Part shown: piece after piece, positions 36,394 through 46,150 of the stretch
How the letters are laid out: the number at the start of each line of letters is the position of its first letter
Numbering within the stretch: position 1 is the first letter of the stretch
Origin: Pedobacter sp. ISL-64
GTDB lineage: Bacteria; Bacteroidota; Bacteroidia; Sphingobacteriales; Sphingobacteriaceae
Reading direction: 5' to 3'
DNA: 64,000 nt
Assembly (NCBI RefSeq): GCF_018613605.1
Contig: NZ_JAGGPU010000006.1
Span: 726,411 to 790,410, forward strand
The notes under the pieces: generated by a model
Seen by the model: the letters and a program-made list of their open reading frames with translations, nothing else
Database searches by the model: none
What the model was told of the DNA's origin: nothing
Translations under genes and position numbers: made by a program

Positions 36394-36514
36394 TTTTACC
36401 TGGCTTTTTTGCAAATAGATCTATCTCGACCTTTGCCGACTTACCTTTTCCTGATTGATAATCAGACGGTGCTTTTTTATTAACACCAGCCTCTTTCTTT
36501 TTGTCTCTACTCAT
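36383..36514 (-). CDS. Small basic hypothetical protein, 43 residues
   Basis: An ATG at 36514 opens a 43-codon frame rich in lysine and glycine (starts MSRDKKKEAGVNKK, ends KKPGKNGK) that overlaps the next gene by 11 nt in another frame. The bias and tight overlap suggest a real small protein, perhaps nucleic-acid binding, but no family is recognised. Confidence 0.5.
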   Translation of the reverse strand: MSRDKKKEAGVNKKAPSDYQSGKGKSAKVEIDLFAKKPGKNGK

Positions 36515-36734
36515 CTTTAAATGATTACAGTTTGATAAGACCAATCATCATTGCATAAACAATTCGGTGATTGGAATAAAAAAATACTCATCTAAAATTT
36601 AAGATTAGAGAATACCGCAATGGCACATCAGCGAGAGAAAAGCAATGTAATTAGATTATTAATTACTGACATAATCAAATATACATTTATAATAGGCTAA
36701 AATCGTCATATCAATATGGTTATCGAGATATATT

Positions 36735-37316
36735 TTACCTGCGATAGCGATGCCAAACCCTATACCATTTTTTATTATTAGGGTAACTGCGATGCGATGT
36801 TCTGTTGTTTATCATTATAGCGACTAACAGTAAAATACTGGCGCCAGATAAAACCGGGCACAGTACGTACAAATAGCCTAACGAATGGATTTTAGCAGAC
36901 CCGATATTGGCTATTAGTGCGGTAGCCCCACCTGGGGGATGCAGTGTTTTGGTAATCTGCATCAATACAATAGATAAAGAAACCGACAAGGCAGAAGATA
37001 ACCACACTTCGCCGGGAATAAGTTTATGAACGGTAACGCCTACCAATGCACAAATCACATGCCCACCGATTAAATTCCTCGGCTGTGCCAGTGGGCTGTT
37101 TATAATTCCATAAATAAGTACCGATGAGGCACCAAATGAACCGATAAGAAATAGATTATCGTTGGCGGTAAAGTATTTAGAATGGAGTAAGCCAATAATG
37201 CCAATACCTAAAAACGCTCCAATAAATGTCCAAACGTGTTCTTTAAAATCTACTAGAGTTTCTTTGTAAACAATATATTTTGCTGTGCGAAGGTGCTTTC
37301 TTATTCGTGTTCTCAT
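36735..37316 (-). CDS. HPP-family integral membrane protein
   Basis: The 193-residue protein has four or more predicted membrane helices and the defining motif LHPPGGATALIA (near residue 125). HPP proteins are linked to nitrite transport in plants and cyanobacteria; the role in Bacteroidota is not established. It appears to be a single gene. Confidence 0.87.
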   Translation of the reverse strand: MRTRIRKHLRTAKYIVYKETLVDFKEHVWTFIGAFLGIGIIGLLHSKYFTANDNLFLIGSFGASSVLIYGIINSPLAQPRNLIGGHVICALVGVTVHKLIPGEVWLSSALSVSLSIVLMQITKTLHPPGGATALIANIGSAKIHSLGYLYVLCPVLSGASILLLVAIMINNRTSHRSYPNNKKWYRVWHRYRR

Positions 37317-37386
37317 AACCTGTACTGGAGCGCGTGCAAAATTAGCAAAATATACAAGGGAAAAGAGAAAGCTTTATAAATAAAAA

Positions 37387-37415
37387 AGGGTTGAAAAATT
37401 AATCTCAACCCTTTA
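37387..37415 (-). terminator. Terminator of the OmpA-like gene
   Basis: Arms AAAGGGTTGA and TCAACCCTTT (10 bp) enclose a short AT loop. On the minus strand they are followed by T-runs, just past the ompA-like stop at 37437. Confidence 0.8.
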
Positions 37416-37436
37416 AAATGATTATTATTTCTGATT

Positions 37437-38300
37437 TTATTTTTGAGATTGCTCAGGCGCTTTTCCGATCAGATCCATAAACTGATCTAATTTAGGTGTA
37501 ATAATGATCTGTGTACGTCTGTTTTTCGCTTTCCCTCCTGCTGTTGTATTATCAGCAATTGGATTAAATTCACCACGTCCACCTGCGGTTAACCGCTTAG
37601 GATCGACAGCATATTTGGTTTGCAATACCTGAACCACTGATGAAGCACGCAAGGCACTTAAATCCCAGTTGTTTCGGATATTGGTTTGAGCGATAGGCAC
37701 ATTATCGGTATTACCTTCAATCAGCACATCATAAGTATCGTAATCTTTAATGATTTTGGCGATTTTGTTTAAAGTTTCTCCCGCTTTATCGGAAACTTCG
37801 TAACTACCTGATTTATACAACATGTTATCAGCTAAAGAGATATAAACTACGCCTTTAAGCACCTGTACATCAACATCTCCCAACTCTTCTTTACTTAATG
37901 ATCGTGTCAAATTATTAGTCAACACCATATTAAGTGAGTCACTTTTATTTTTGGCATTTACCAGTTGTTTGATGTATTTATTCGAGCTGTTAATTTCATC
38001 AACCAGTTTCGAAATGTTAACATTGCCCTGGCTACTAGAATTTAAACATTTGTTCAAAGCATCCTGCAATGCAGTTACATTGGCTTTTTCTGAGGCAATC
38101 TGTTCTTCTAAACTTTTAACCCTGCTGGTGCTGCCACTAAGCTCGCGTTGGCTATCCTGGTATTTATTACTTAACTCCTGGTTCCTTTCTCTCAACTTGG
38201 AATAGGTATCCTGAAGTTCTGCATATTTCTTATTGCTTACACAACCAGCTGCAAGCGCAATGGCAAAGAGCATTATGGGAATTGATTTGTATAATTTCAT
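37437..38300 (-). CDS. OmpA-family lipoprotein with coiled coil
   Basis: The 287-residue protein has a lipoprotein signal with Cys20 (LAAGCVSNK). A coiled coil follows (about 25-90), then the OmpA peptidoglycan-binding domain (about 165-275). The domain includes LIEGNTDNVP and the NRRTQIII end, with the conserved Asp/Arg pair that binds diaminopimelate. It tethers the outer membrane to the cell wall. It is a single gene with its own terminator. Confidence 0.92.
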   Translation of the reverse strand: MKLYKSIPIMLFAIALAAGCVSNKKYAELQDTYSKLRERNQELSNKYQDSQRELSGSTSRVKSLEEQIASEKANVTALQDALNKCLNSSSQGNVNISKLVDEINSSNKYIKQLVNAKNKSDSLNMVLTNNLTRSLSKEELGDVDVQVLKGVVYISLADNMLYKSGSYEVSDKAGETLNKIAKIIKDYDTYDVLIEGNTDNVPIAQTNIRNNWDLSALRASSVVQVLQTKYAVDPKRLTAGGRGEFNPIADNTTAGGKAKNRRTQIIITPKLDQFMDLIGKAPEQSQK

Positions 38301-38373
38301 AATCTTATTTTTATTTATTATAATAAGTTAACAAATTCCTTGCCGCAAAGTTCAATACCGGCCTGAACCGGTG

Positions 38374-40884
38374 TTAAAAAGCGTTAATCTTTACCGAATC
38401 GAAGCTAGCCAAAGCTTTATACGTTCTTAATCCTATACTACCAGATTGATATTGATTATCTGTTGCAGAAAGAATGGATTTTGCCGACCCGTTTATAAAA
38501 ACATCAAATTTATCTCCTTTCGCCACTATCTTTAAGGTATATATTTTGTTCATTTCAACAGGATATTTTCCTGAACTTATAACGGTCCATTTTTGTCCGT
38601 TAGCTTTCCCCAACAGTACCGTTCCATTAGACTGATCCAAACCCACATAATACCCTTGGTAAGCATCGGCACCAATTGCCGGGTCAGAAACCCTGAACAT
38701 TAAACCAGCATCACCGGCAGTATTGATTTTAACATTTGCCTGGTAAGTAAAATCTTTAAAATCTGTCCCATTAGCCACATATTTAGATCCATTTATACCA
38801 TAACCACCAGAGCCTGAGTTTGATGCCGAATTAACCTGTCCATCTTTCCAAAACCAGCCACCTCCATAAAAAACCCAATTATTGGCCATTCCCTGATCAA
38901 AATTTTCGGCCAAAGCCTTATTTATTTTTTTTGGCTGACCGATTACAGGAAAACAGCTTAAGCGTATATTTTCAGATCCATAAGGTACCAAGGTAACTTC
39001 TTCCTGCTTTTCGGTTGAGGAAATTGGACTAAAAGGCACATCAAAAGCGGCTACTTTGTTGTATCCTAGCGTCCATGACGGAATCTTTTTTGCCTGGACC
39101 TTTAATTTAACCGGTGCATTCGCGGCAATAAAAGGATTTTCGGGCATTGTAGCGCTCACCACATTAACGTCGCTTAAATTACCTTTATTTAATACTAAAC
39201 CATAGTTCCATGCCGATTCCGGATGGATTTCGTAATCCGTAAAGCCAGCAACCGCATGTGTTTTGGTTACCTTATCTGCTGCCTTAATTTCTAATGCATA
39301 CACAATAGGACCACGTTCTACGCTAATGGAATTGTTTACTTGGGCCTGAGTAGTAATTTGCATCGGGAAATTCAGTTCTATTTGATCCTGATTTTTCCAT
39401 TCGCGGGATATGGTAAACATTTCACCGGCTTTTACTCCTTTTAATATAGTTCCATTTAATTTAATACTTGGTTTTACACTCCACGCTGGGATTCTTAAAA
39501 TCAATGGAAAGGATGTAGAAGTGGTAAGCCCCATTTTTAACCTAATCTGTTCTTCGAAGGGATAATTGGTTTCTTCGGTAATTTTTATTTTTTTATTGTT
39601 GGCTAACACAGTTTCTATTTCCATTGGGCCATAGGTAATTACTGCCAAGCCGTTCTCGGGGGTAGCCACTACACTACTTTTTACAAAATAAGGCCAGCCC
39701 ATATGCATATTATAGCGGCAGCATCCATAACCTGAATAAGGACTAGAAACGATACCTGAGCTATAATCTTGATTAAAGCCATGCTCACCATGAATACTTT
39801 GAACCTGATTGGGTAATGTATAATATGAATGGTTTTTAAAATCCCTGCTAAACTGAGCAGGTAAAGCATTAAAGGCCACTTTTTCCAACTGATCGCCAAT
39901 ACTTACATCGTGAATAACCTTTGCCGCAGTTTCTAAACTCTGCATCCATTCTACCACAGTACAGGTTTCTACTCCTTCTATGCTGCTTGTACCCGCCAGA
40001 AATTCAGTTCCTGAACCTAAACCTTCTGGCTGACCATGGTCGTGCATAATGTGCGCTATACCTTTGGAAAGTGCTTCAAGATTAGAAGCACGATCTTGAA
40101 GTTGAGCATAAAGCACTGGGAATTTTAAGGCTTGAGCTACATTAACCATATGTTTTGGCTGAAAATCATCACCAAAAAAGTAAAACCCGTTGTTGCTATA
40201 AATATCGATCCAAGGGTATGCCTGTTGTTTTAACTTTTCTACGAGTCGTAATAAATCCTGATTGCCGGTTTTATTGTAAAGCCAAATGGCTATTTCCATA
40301 TTATCGCCTGCTCTTGATTTACCCCATTCCTTTAACGGATCGCCATCAAGATTAGCCAGTTCATATTTGAAATATTTTGACAGAAAAGGAATTACCCTTT
40401 TATCATTTGTGGCCTCGTAATAGCTTTGCAAAGCATACATCATTGGCATGCGTGGCCACCAATCTTTCATTTTCGGCGGGCCAAATAATCCGTTGGCTTG
40501 TTGATTGTTCAAAGTCCAATCGATGTACTTTTGTGCTTTTGCTTTTAGCCTAGGATCATCTAAAGTATAAGCCAATGCTACCAAACCTTTAACATAATAT
40601 GGTACCCGCTCCCATCCATTCCCATCGCCTCCTAGCCAATCGGAATTTTTGCCCAGATTATCTTTTTCAGGGTATAGCTCTTCTGCCATTCCCGTTGCAC
40701 CATCTCTTTGCTGCTCCAATTGTTTTAACAACCATCCTTTGGCTTTAATACTCCCCATGGGCAATTGCACATAAACATGTTGTTTTAAGGGTTTTTTGTT
40801 GAATTCAGTTAAATTCTGGGCATTTAAAGTATGAATAGATAGACAGGAAACCAGAAAATAGATTGGGGTAAATATTCTTTTCAT
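38374..40884 (-). CDS. GH127-type beta-L-arabinofuranosidase with C-terminal lectin-like domain
   Basis: The 836-residue exported enzyme (signal peptide about 1-22) has an (alpha/alpha)6 barrel of family GH127/DUF1680. The zinc-thiolate site is visible as ETC (in GVETCTVVEW, near residue 315) and the CC pair in YGCCRYNMHMGW (near 395). In GH127 these cysteines and glutamate hold Zn and act as nucleophile. The last 185 residues (from about 650) look like a concanavalin/DUF1080-type domain that may bind the polymer. It probably cuts L-arabinofuranosyl links from plant material, and stands alone. Confidence 0.88.
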   Translation of the reverse strand: MKRIFTPIYFLVSCLSIHTLNAQNLTEFNKKPLKQHVYVQLPMGSIKAKGWLLKQLEQQRDGATGMAEELYPEKDNLGKNSDWLGGDGNGWERVPYYVKGLVALAYTLDDPRLKAKAQKYIDWTLNNQQANGLFGPPKMKDWWPRMPMMYALQSYYEATNDKRVIPFLSKYFKYELANLDGDPLKEWGKSRAGDNMEIAIWLYNKTGNQDLLRLVEKLKQQAYPWIDIYSNNGFYFFGDDFQPKHMVNVAQALKFPVLYAQLQDRASNLEALSKGIAHIMHDHGQPEGLGSGTEFLAGTSSIEGVETCTVVEWMQSLETAAKVIHDVSIGDQLEKVAFNALPAQFSRDFKNHSYYTLPNQVQSIHGEHGFNQDYSSGIVSSPYSGYGCCRYNMHMGWPYFVKSSVVATPENGLAVITYGPMEIETVLANNKKIKITEETNYPFEEQIRLKMGLTTSTSFPLILRIPAWSVKPSIKLNGTILKGVKAGEMFTISREWKNQDQIELNFPMQITTQAQVNNSISVERGPIVYALEIKAADKVTKTHAVAGFTDYEIHPESAWNYGLVLNKGNLSDVNVVSATMPENPFIAANAPVKLKVQAKKIPSWTLGYNKVAAFDVPFSPISSTEKQEEVTLVPYGSENIRLSCFPVIGQPKKINKALAENFDQGMANNWVFYGGGWFWKDGQVNSASNSGSGGYGINGSKYVANGTDFKDFTYQANVKINTAGDAGLMFRVSDPAIGADAYQGYYVGLDQSNGTVLLGKANGQKWTVISSGKYPVEMNKIYTLKIVAKGDKFDVFINGSAKSILSATDNQYQSGSIGLRTYKALASFDSVKINAF

Positions 40885-41245
40885 AAAAAGGATTATTGGT
40901 TAGATAATATTTCATAAAACTAATAAATATGAGCGAATATTAAAACGATTTAGTAATCTTATATTCAAACAATTCAAAAAGCAATGTTAAGTTGGTTAAA
41001 GCACACCTAAACGCTGAAAATAATAAATTGAAAGGAAAAAAAATTATACAGTTTGCAAGCCTGGAGATTTACACCAGATTGTGATATATACCTATTTTTA
41101 ACTTGCCACGGTAAGCATTGGCCTTGTTCTGTCATCAAGCTTTTGGTGGAAACTGAGATTAGTTCTATATTAGATCTAGAGAGCGTTAATTTAGAATCGG
41201 GGGATAGCCATTGGTATTCCCCGTTCTTATTTTTAAGCAAACATT
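40885..41245. other. AT-rich gap, no clear gene
   Basis: Open frames exist on both strands here, but neither has codon bias, a family match or a promoter. I see no repeat copies or strong hairpins. Confidence 0.5.
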
Positions 41246-41638
41246 TTATACTGAAATGCTTGTACAGCTGGCAGAAATTACTTTCCAATCTTCTCTCACT
41301 TTACCCCAAACCCTTAACCATTGATATTTGCCGTTAAGTAGAATATTTAAATAACTTCCCTTAATAAAAAGACTTGCAGAAACAATAACAATAGATTCAA
41401 AAACACGTATTTCCCGTTTGGATACATTGATTTTGGTAATTTTGATCATGCCACTCCGGTAGACATCCAGATCCATCTCTTTATCCAACACATTCCCATA
41501 CTGATCATGAAAAAGCATTCCATCAGCAAACAATAAATCGAGTATCTTCAGGTCTCTTCTTTTAAATCCATCTAATAATTTTTCTTCTAGGTCGGCAATC
41601 AGGAGAATGGTTTCCTGGTCTGATAAAATATTTGGCAT
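41246..41638 (-). CDS. SnoaL/NTF2-like (DUF4440-type) protein
   Basis: The 130-residue protein has the NTF2-like layout: an N-terminal helix pair (LIADLEEKLLDGFKRRDLKILDLLFADG), then beta strands including the conserved W near residue 108 (YQWLRVWGKVREDWKVISAS). Such small folds serve as enzymes or ligand-binding modules. The specific role is unknown. Confidence 0.78.
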   Translation of the reverse strand: MPNILSDQETILLIADLEEKLLDGFKRRDLKILDLLFADGMLFHDQYGNVLDKEMDLDVYRSGMIKITKINVSKREIRVFESIVIVSASLFIKGSYLNILLNGKYQWLRVWGKVREDWKVISASCTSISV

Positions 41639-41750
41639 AATTTCCGGTTAGCTAGTAAAAATATAAAGTAAGCCACAAAGAATAGCGTAACTTTAAATAT
41701 TGCCTGCATTACACGGATTTAACCACACACATTGCACAAATTTTTATCAA

Positions 41751-43736
41751 TTATTTCTTTGCAAAGGTAAGGCCTTCCCAGGTATCTGTTCTGAATGGTG
41801 ATGCTGGCAAGCCATCATTACTAACCAGGTTACATACAGGATTATTTCCCCATGCATAACGAACCGCAACAGGATTTGCCACTTGGTCGCTACTTACGAT
41901 GATCTGATTCCCCTGGATGCTTGCTTTGGCCCAATAAAATTTCTTATCTGCTCCAGCGATAGCAAAACCGGTTAGTGCTGCACCGTCTACAGCTTTTAAT
42001 CCATTTTCTGTATTGCTAAAAGTTAAACGGATCTGTTTTCCTTCTACTTTATTTGATTGATAAATGGGACCAGAATAGTTTATTTTCTGACCATATGTTT
42101 TAGCCAGGGCAATTAAGGCTAACCTTCTGCCCACCTCTTGTTTGTTTTTAGGGTGAATATCTTTTGCATCACCGATATCAATAATGGTAGCCATGCCTGT
42201 ATTCGGTAGCGCAAGTGTTTTTTGTTGGGCCTCTCTAAGTTCTGCCCAGGCAGATTCTACTGGAAAATGATCAATCTGCATAAAATTGGCCAGTTGAACG
42301 AAATAGAATGGAAAATCTCCCTGCCCCCATTTCTGTCGCCAATCTTTAATCATCGTTGGAAATAATTCCCGGTATTGGTAAGCTCTATCGGCATTACTTT
42401 CTCCCTGATACCAAATGGCACCTTTAATTGAAAATTGCAGGTAAGGATGAATCATCGCATTGTACAAAACGGTTGGTCTGTTAGGGCCATTTTCTTCATA
42501 GGGTTTAGCTTCAATATTTTTAAAATCTACACCCACTTTATACTTCCAGTCGCCAGCTAAAGAAATTTTCTCTGCCGTGTTGTTTGTTAAGCTCAAATCT
42601 TTGGCATCACCATATATGCCGCCGCCACCACCACTATCAAAAACCCTAACGGTAATGGTATTTTCACCTATTTTTAGCAGATTTGCAGGGATCGCATATG
42701 TTCTACCAACATTATACCCTGCCGTTTCACCCACTTTTACTCCGTTTACGAAGGTAATATCGTTATCATCAATTGTACTTAAATTAAGTTTAGCACCGTT
42801 TGTTTTCCAGTTTTCGGGGATGTTAATCTTTTTTGTAAACCATACAATGCCATCAAAATTTTTAAGGGCTGCATCTTCCCACAAAGTCGGCAAAGTCATG
42901 CTTTTCCAGTTTATAGTTTCTGCCAAAGCCCATTTTGTTTCTCCAGCCTGATAACCCGAATCTTTCTCGGTTGTCATTTTAATCCAATTCTGCAGTTTTT
43001 CTTCGTAAGAAACTGTTGAAGGATTTTTAGCTAATTTTTGGATCTTATCAACTGCGGCAGAAAAATCGGCCATTTTTTTAAGCGATTCGGCACTTGTCCA
43101 GGCTTCAGCAATTGTTCCTCCCCATGAGGTATGGATTAGGCCAATAGGGATTTTAGTTTTTTCATACACTTCGCGGGCGAAGAAATACGCTGTAGAAGAA
43201 AACTCAGCAATATATTTTGGGTTACATTCCTGCCAACCACCATTAGTCACTTTGGCGTCGTTAAGTGGAAAACTACTGGTAATATGTTCTGCCTGCAATA
43301 AACGGATATTTGGAAATTTAGCATCAGCGATTTCTTTTTCGTGGTTAAGGATTTTCCCCCACCCCGCTAAAGGCATTTCCATATTCGATTGGCCGGAGCA
43401 AATCCAAACATCCCCTATTAATACATTGTTTAGCACCAATAATTCTCCATCGGAAATGGTGATGGAAAATGGACCGCCGTAACCTGGCGTTGCCACTTTA
43501 ATTTTCCAATTGCCACTGGCATCGGCAATAGCCCCATAATTAATTTTATTCCACGAAACCGTTATCTTAACCGCTTTACCAGCTGTGGCTTTACCCCAAA
43601 TGGCCGCATTTGTTTTTTGCTGCAAAACCATATTGTCGCTAAATACTGACGGCAATAAAATTTTTGACTGTGCTAGTAGCGAGCTGAAGAGGAATAATGC
43701 GATAATAAGTATAGATTTTAACTTAGAGATGCTCAT
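41751..43736 (-). CDS. Sialate O-acetylesterase (SGNH family)
   Basis: The 661-residue exported enzyme (signal about 1-23) has the SGNH-hydrolase blocks of the SASA family. The serine is in WICSGQSNMEMP (near residue 119), IWYQGESNADRAYQ lies near 445, and the catalytic Asp-His region DIHPKNKQEVGRRL near 558. An inserted jelly-roll galactose-binding-like module sits between about 270 and 400. It removes acetyl groups from sialic acids or acetylated hemicellulose sugars. No sialidase is nearby, so plant xylan is as plausible as sialate. Confidence 0.9.
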   Translation of the reverse strand: MSISKLKSILIIALFLFSSLLAQSKILLPSVFSDNMVLQQKTNAAIWGKATAGKAVKITVSWNKINYGAIADASGNWKIKVATPGYGGPFSITISDGELLVLNNVLIGDVWICSGQSNMEMPLAGWGKILNHEKEIADAKFPNIRLLQAEHITSSFPLNDAKVTNGGWQECNPKYIAEFSSTAYFFAREVYEKTKIPIGLIHTSWGGTIAEAWTSAESLKKMADFSAAVDKIQKLAKNPSTVSYEEKLQNWIKMTTEKDSGYQAGETKWALAETINWKSMTLPTLWEDAALKNFDGIVWFTKKINIPENWKTNGAKLNLSTIDDNDITFVNGVKVGETAGYNVGRTYAIPANLLKIGENTITVRVFDSGGGGGIYGDAKDLSLTNNTAEKISLAGDWKYKVGVDFKNIEAKPYEENGPNRPTVLYNAMIHPYLQFSIKGAIWYQGESNADRAYQYRELFPTMIKDWRQKWGQGDFPFYFVQLANFMQIDHFPVESAWAELREAQQKTLALPNTGMATIIDIGDAKDIHPKNKQEVGRRLALIALAKTYGQKINYSGPIYQSNKVEGKQIRLTFSNTENGLKAVDGAALTGFAIAGADKKFYWAKASIQGNQIIVSSDQVANPVAVRYAWGNNPVCNLVSNDGLPASPFRTDTWEGLTFAKK

Positions 43737-43955
43737 ATTTTAACCTATTTTTTGATGATTAGAAAGCGAATGTACATTTTATGTCTGTCAACATCAATAT
43801 ATATGTCTGCTCTTCACAAATTTATGATAAAAATGAAGCAAAATTCATTCAATTAGTTTGGGTAAGAATATCATTTTGCTTATTTTGCAGGTCTAAAAGA
43901 ACATTTCTGGATTTAAGTTTGATTTAACCGGATGTTCTCTCAAATTACTGAATTA

Positions 43956-44270
43956 ATGGTTAAGATTTTTATAGGTGGCCTTCCTGACAATATCCAAGAG
44001 ATGGATTTGGCAATATTGGTTAGCCTTCATGGTAGGGTAGAAACGATTAAAATTGTCCGCGATAGAGCTACTGGCAAGTGTAAAGGCTATGCTTTTTTAG
44101 AAATATACAGTTTACCGGATGCTAAAAATATTGTATCTACCTTGAATGGAGAAACTTTTAAAGGCAATGTAATTACGGTTAAAATATCGGAAGAAGAAAG
44201 TGGTGTTCAAGCGGCAAAGCCAAAAACCAACCAACCTTTTAAGAGTAAAAGGCCTAGGTTACAGCGCTAA
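43956..44270 (+). CDS. RRM-domain RNA-binding protein
   Basis: The protein has 104 residues from the ATG at 43956. A single RNA-recognition motif has RNP2 as IFIGGL (residues 4-9) and RNP1 as KGYAFLEI near residue 42. A short basic tail (KSKRPRLQR) follows. Small RRM proteins of this type occur in Bacteroidota and bind RNA, often as post-transcriptional regulators. The longer upstream frame is less likely. Confidence 0.88.
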   Translation: MVKIFIGGLPDNIQEMDLAILVSLHGRVETIKIVRDRATGKCKGYAFLEIYSLPDAKNIVSTLNGETFKGNVITVKISEEESGVQAAKPKTNQPFKSKRPRLQR

Positions 44271-44560
44271 TTCACTCTTAATCTATATTTTTCATTCTTC
44301 CCCTGTAATTTTTTTCCGTATTATAAAACGGTATTATCTCGTTTTAGCAATGCATCCATGCTTTCTTTTTTTATTGTATCATTAAGAATTGAAGGACATT
44401 AAAGTTTTATCCTTCTAATTTAACTGCATATCGCAGTAGAATTCTAGACATTCCCTCGTTTCATCGATTAATTTATTTCGGCCATAAACTTTTTAATCCA
44501 GTTCTAAACATATATTTTGCAAGTAAGTGTTTCGACTTCTATTAAACGCGTTTTGCAGAT

Positions 44561-45814
44561 ATGGAAAATTATGCCATTGTAATATTTATTTTAGCTGTGA
44601 TGATTGGCCTTTCTGCTATTGCCGATCGAATTAAGATCCCATATCCTATTTTATTGATTATAGCTGGAATAGCAGTGGGTTTTGTTCCATCTTTGCCACC
44701 AATTGATATTAACCCTGAAATTATATTTTTAATATTCCTACCACCATTGCTTTACGATGCCGCTTTTAATATCTCATTCAAGGAATTTAAAACCAATATC
44801 AATACCATATTTACATTGGCCATTACGCTGGTTTTTATCACCGCTATTGGTATTGCTGTAGTTGCCCACTATATGATTCCGGGGATGAGCTGGCCGGTAT
44901 CTTTTGTATTAGGTGCAATTCTTTCTGCTACTGATGCAGTTGCTGCCATGAGTATTACCAAAGGATTAGGTTTGTCTCACAAAACAAATACCATATTGGA
45001 GGGCGAAAGCTTAGTTAACGATGCTTCTGCACTGGTAGCGTATCGTTTTGCGGTTGCTGCGGTAACAGGAACAGCCTTTGTATTTTGGAAAGCATCGCTT
45101 GAGTTTGCCCTTTTAATGGCTGGTGGATTCTTAATCGGCATGGTGATGTCGAAAATTCTCGCCTTCATTATTAAAAGAATCCATAGTAACCGTTTGGCTA
45201 CCATCAGCTTTATGTTATTGATGCCTTTTGTTACTTATTTAATTGCAGAACAAGTACATGTTTCTGGTGTTATTGCAGTTGTTATTTTAGGATTGGGCAT
45301 TTCGAGGTTTAGCAACAAAGTATTTCCGGAACAACTTAAAAACCAATCAAAAAACATTTGGGATATTATTATTTTTTTATTGAATGGGCTGATTTTCATT
45401 TTAATTGGGCTACAATTCCCTTATGTGTACAAAAACATTAACAGTGCCGATATTTTACCTTACATAGGTTATTCGCTGGTGATCACTATTGTTGCGCTGT
45501 TGTTAAGAATGGCCCGTGTTTTCCTACAAAAATTCAATCTTCAAAAAGCCTTTCAGAAAGGGAAACACCGCATTACTGAGGGTGCATTGCTTGATTTCAA
45601 GAACAGTTTGATCATCAGCTGGTCGGGCATGAGGGGTATTGTTTCGTTGGCCATTGCCATTGGATTACCAGCTACTTTATCGGATGGAAGCACATTTCCG
45701 CAACGTAATGCTATTATATTTATATCTGTTGTAGTGGTATTGTTTACCTTAATCGGACAAGGGCTCACCTTGCCATGGCTGGTGAAGAAACTGGCGACTG
45801 AAGAGGATAAATAA
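44561..45814 (+). CDS. Na+/H+ antiporter of the CPA1 family
   Basis: The 417-residue membrane protein has about 12 helices. The CPA1 antiporter motifs are present: LGAILSATDAVAAM (with the Asp used in ion binding) and EGESLVNDASALV. It exports Na+ in exchange for protons for pH and salt balance. It ends without a long C-terminal regulatory tail. Confidence 0.9.
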   Translation: MENYAIVIFILAVMIGLSAIADRIKIPYPILLIIAGIAVGFVPSLPPIDINPEIIFLIFLPPLLYDAAFNISFKEFKTNINTIFTLAITLVFITAIGIAVVAHYMIPGMSWPVSFVLGAILSATDAVAAMSITKGLGLSHKTNTILEGESLVNDASALVAYRFAVAAVTGTAFVFWKASLEFALLMAGGFLIGMVMSKILAFIIKRIHSNRLATISFMLLMPFVTYLIAEQVHVSGVIAVVILGLGISRFSNKVFPEQLKNQSKNIWDIIIFLLNGLIFILIGLQFPYVYKNINSADILPYIGYSLVITIVALLLRMARVFLQKFNLQKAFQKGKHRITEGALLDFKNSLIISWSGMRGIVSLAIAIGLPATLSDGSTFPQRNAIIFISVVVVLFTLIGQGLTLPWLVKKLATEEDK

Positions 45815-46150
45815 CTGGTTATTGGCGTAAATTATAAAGCACCATTAATTTCAACTTGTTTTACAGGAAAGATGCTGATCCCGAAACTTCGGGACAGCAT
45901 GACGATTACAAGAAAGAGAGCTGTCTTCCTGAACTTGTTTCAGGATCTTTTAGAATGGTTAGTTTTATCATTAACGAATTAAGGTTTAAATTTAAATGCG
46001 AGCGTCTTCCTGAACTTGTTTCAGGATCTTTTAGAATGGTTAGTTTTATCATTAAGGAATTATTTAAATTTATAAGTAAGCGGATATTTTAAACGAAAAA
46101 AGGGATAAAATCTAATGACTTTATCCCTTTCCTATTTTACACACTACCGT
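45815..46150. repeat. Repeat region with an 81-nt tandem duplication
   Basis: A hairpin ATCCCGAAACTTCGGGACAG is at 45879. It is followed by two copies of a 52-nt unit (45923-45974 and 46004-46055), identical over that length and spaced 81 nt apart. Each copy contains CTGAACTTGTTTCAG, which belongs to the dispersed repeat family. A symporter terminator follows at 46098-46131. There is no real gene here. Confidence 0.8.
46098..46131 (-). terminator. Terminator of the galactose operon
   Basis: Arms AAAGGGATAAA and TTTATCCCTTT form an 11-bp stem. On the minus strand a T-run follows, 20 nt after the symporter stop. Confidence 0.85.

Noticed and set aside
41007..41337. Overlapping frames on both strands in the gap after the SnoaL-like gene
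   Set aside because: They overlap each other and the real gene, with no family match or promoter.
43219..43225. GGGTTAC inside the sialate esterase gene
   Set aside because: It is coding sequence with no matching second half, so it is chance.
45856..46092. 78-codon frame between the antiporter and symporter genes
   Set aside because: Its translation is internally repeated because it reads through the tandem repeat units; it is not a protein gene.
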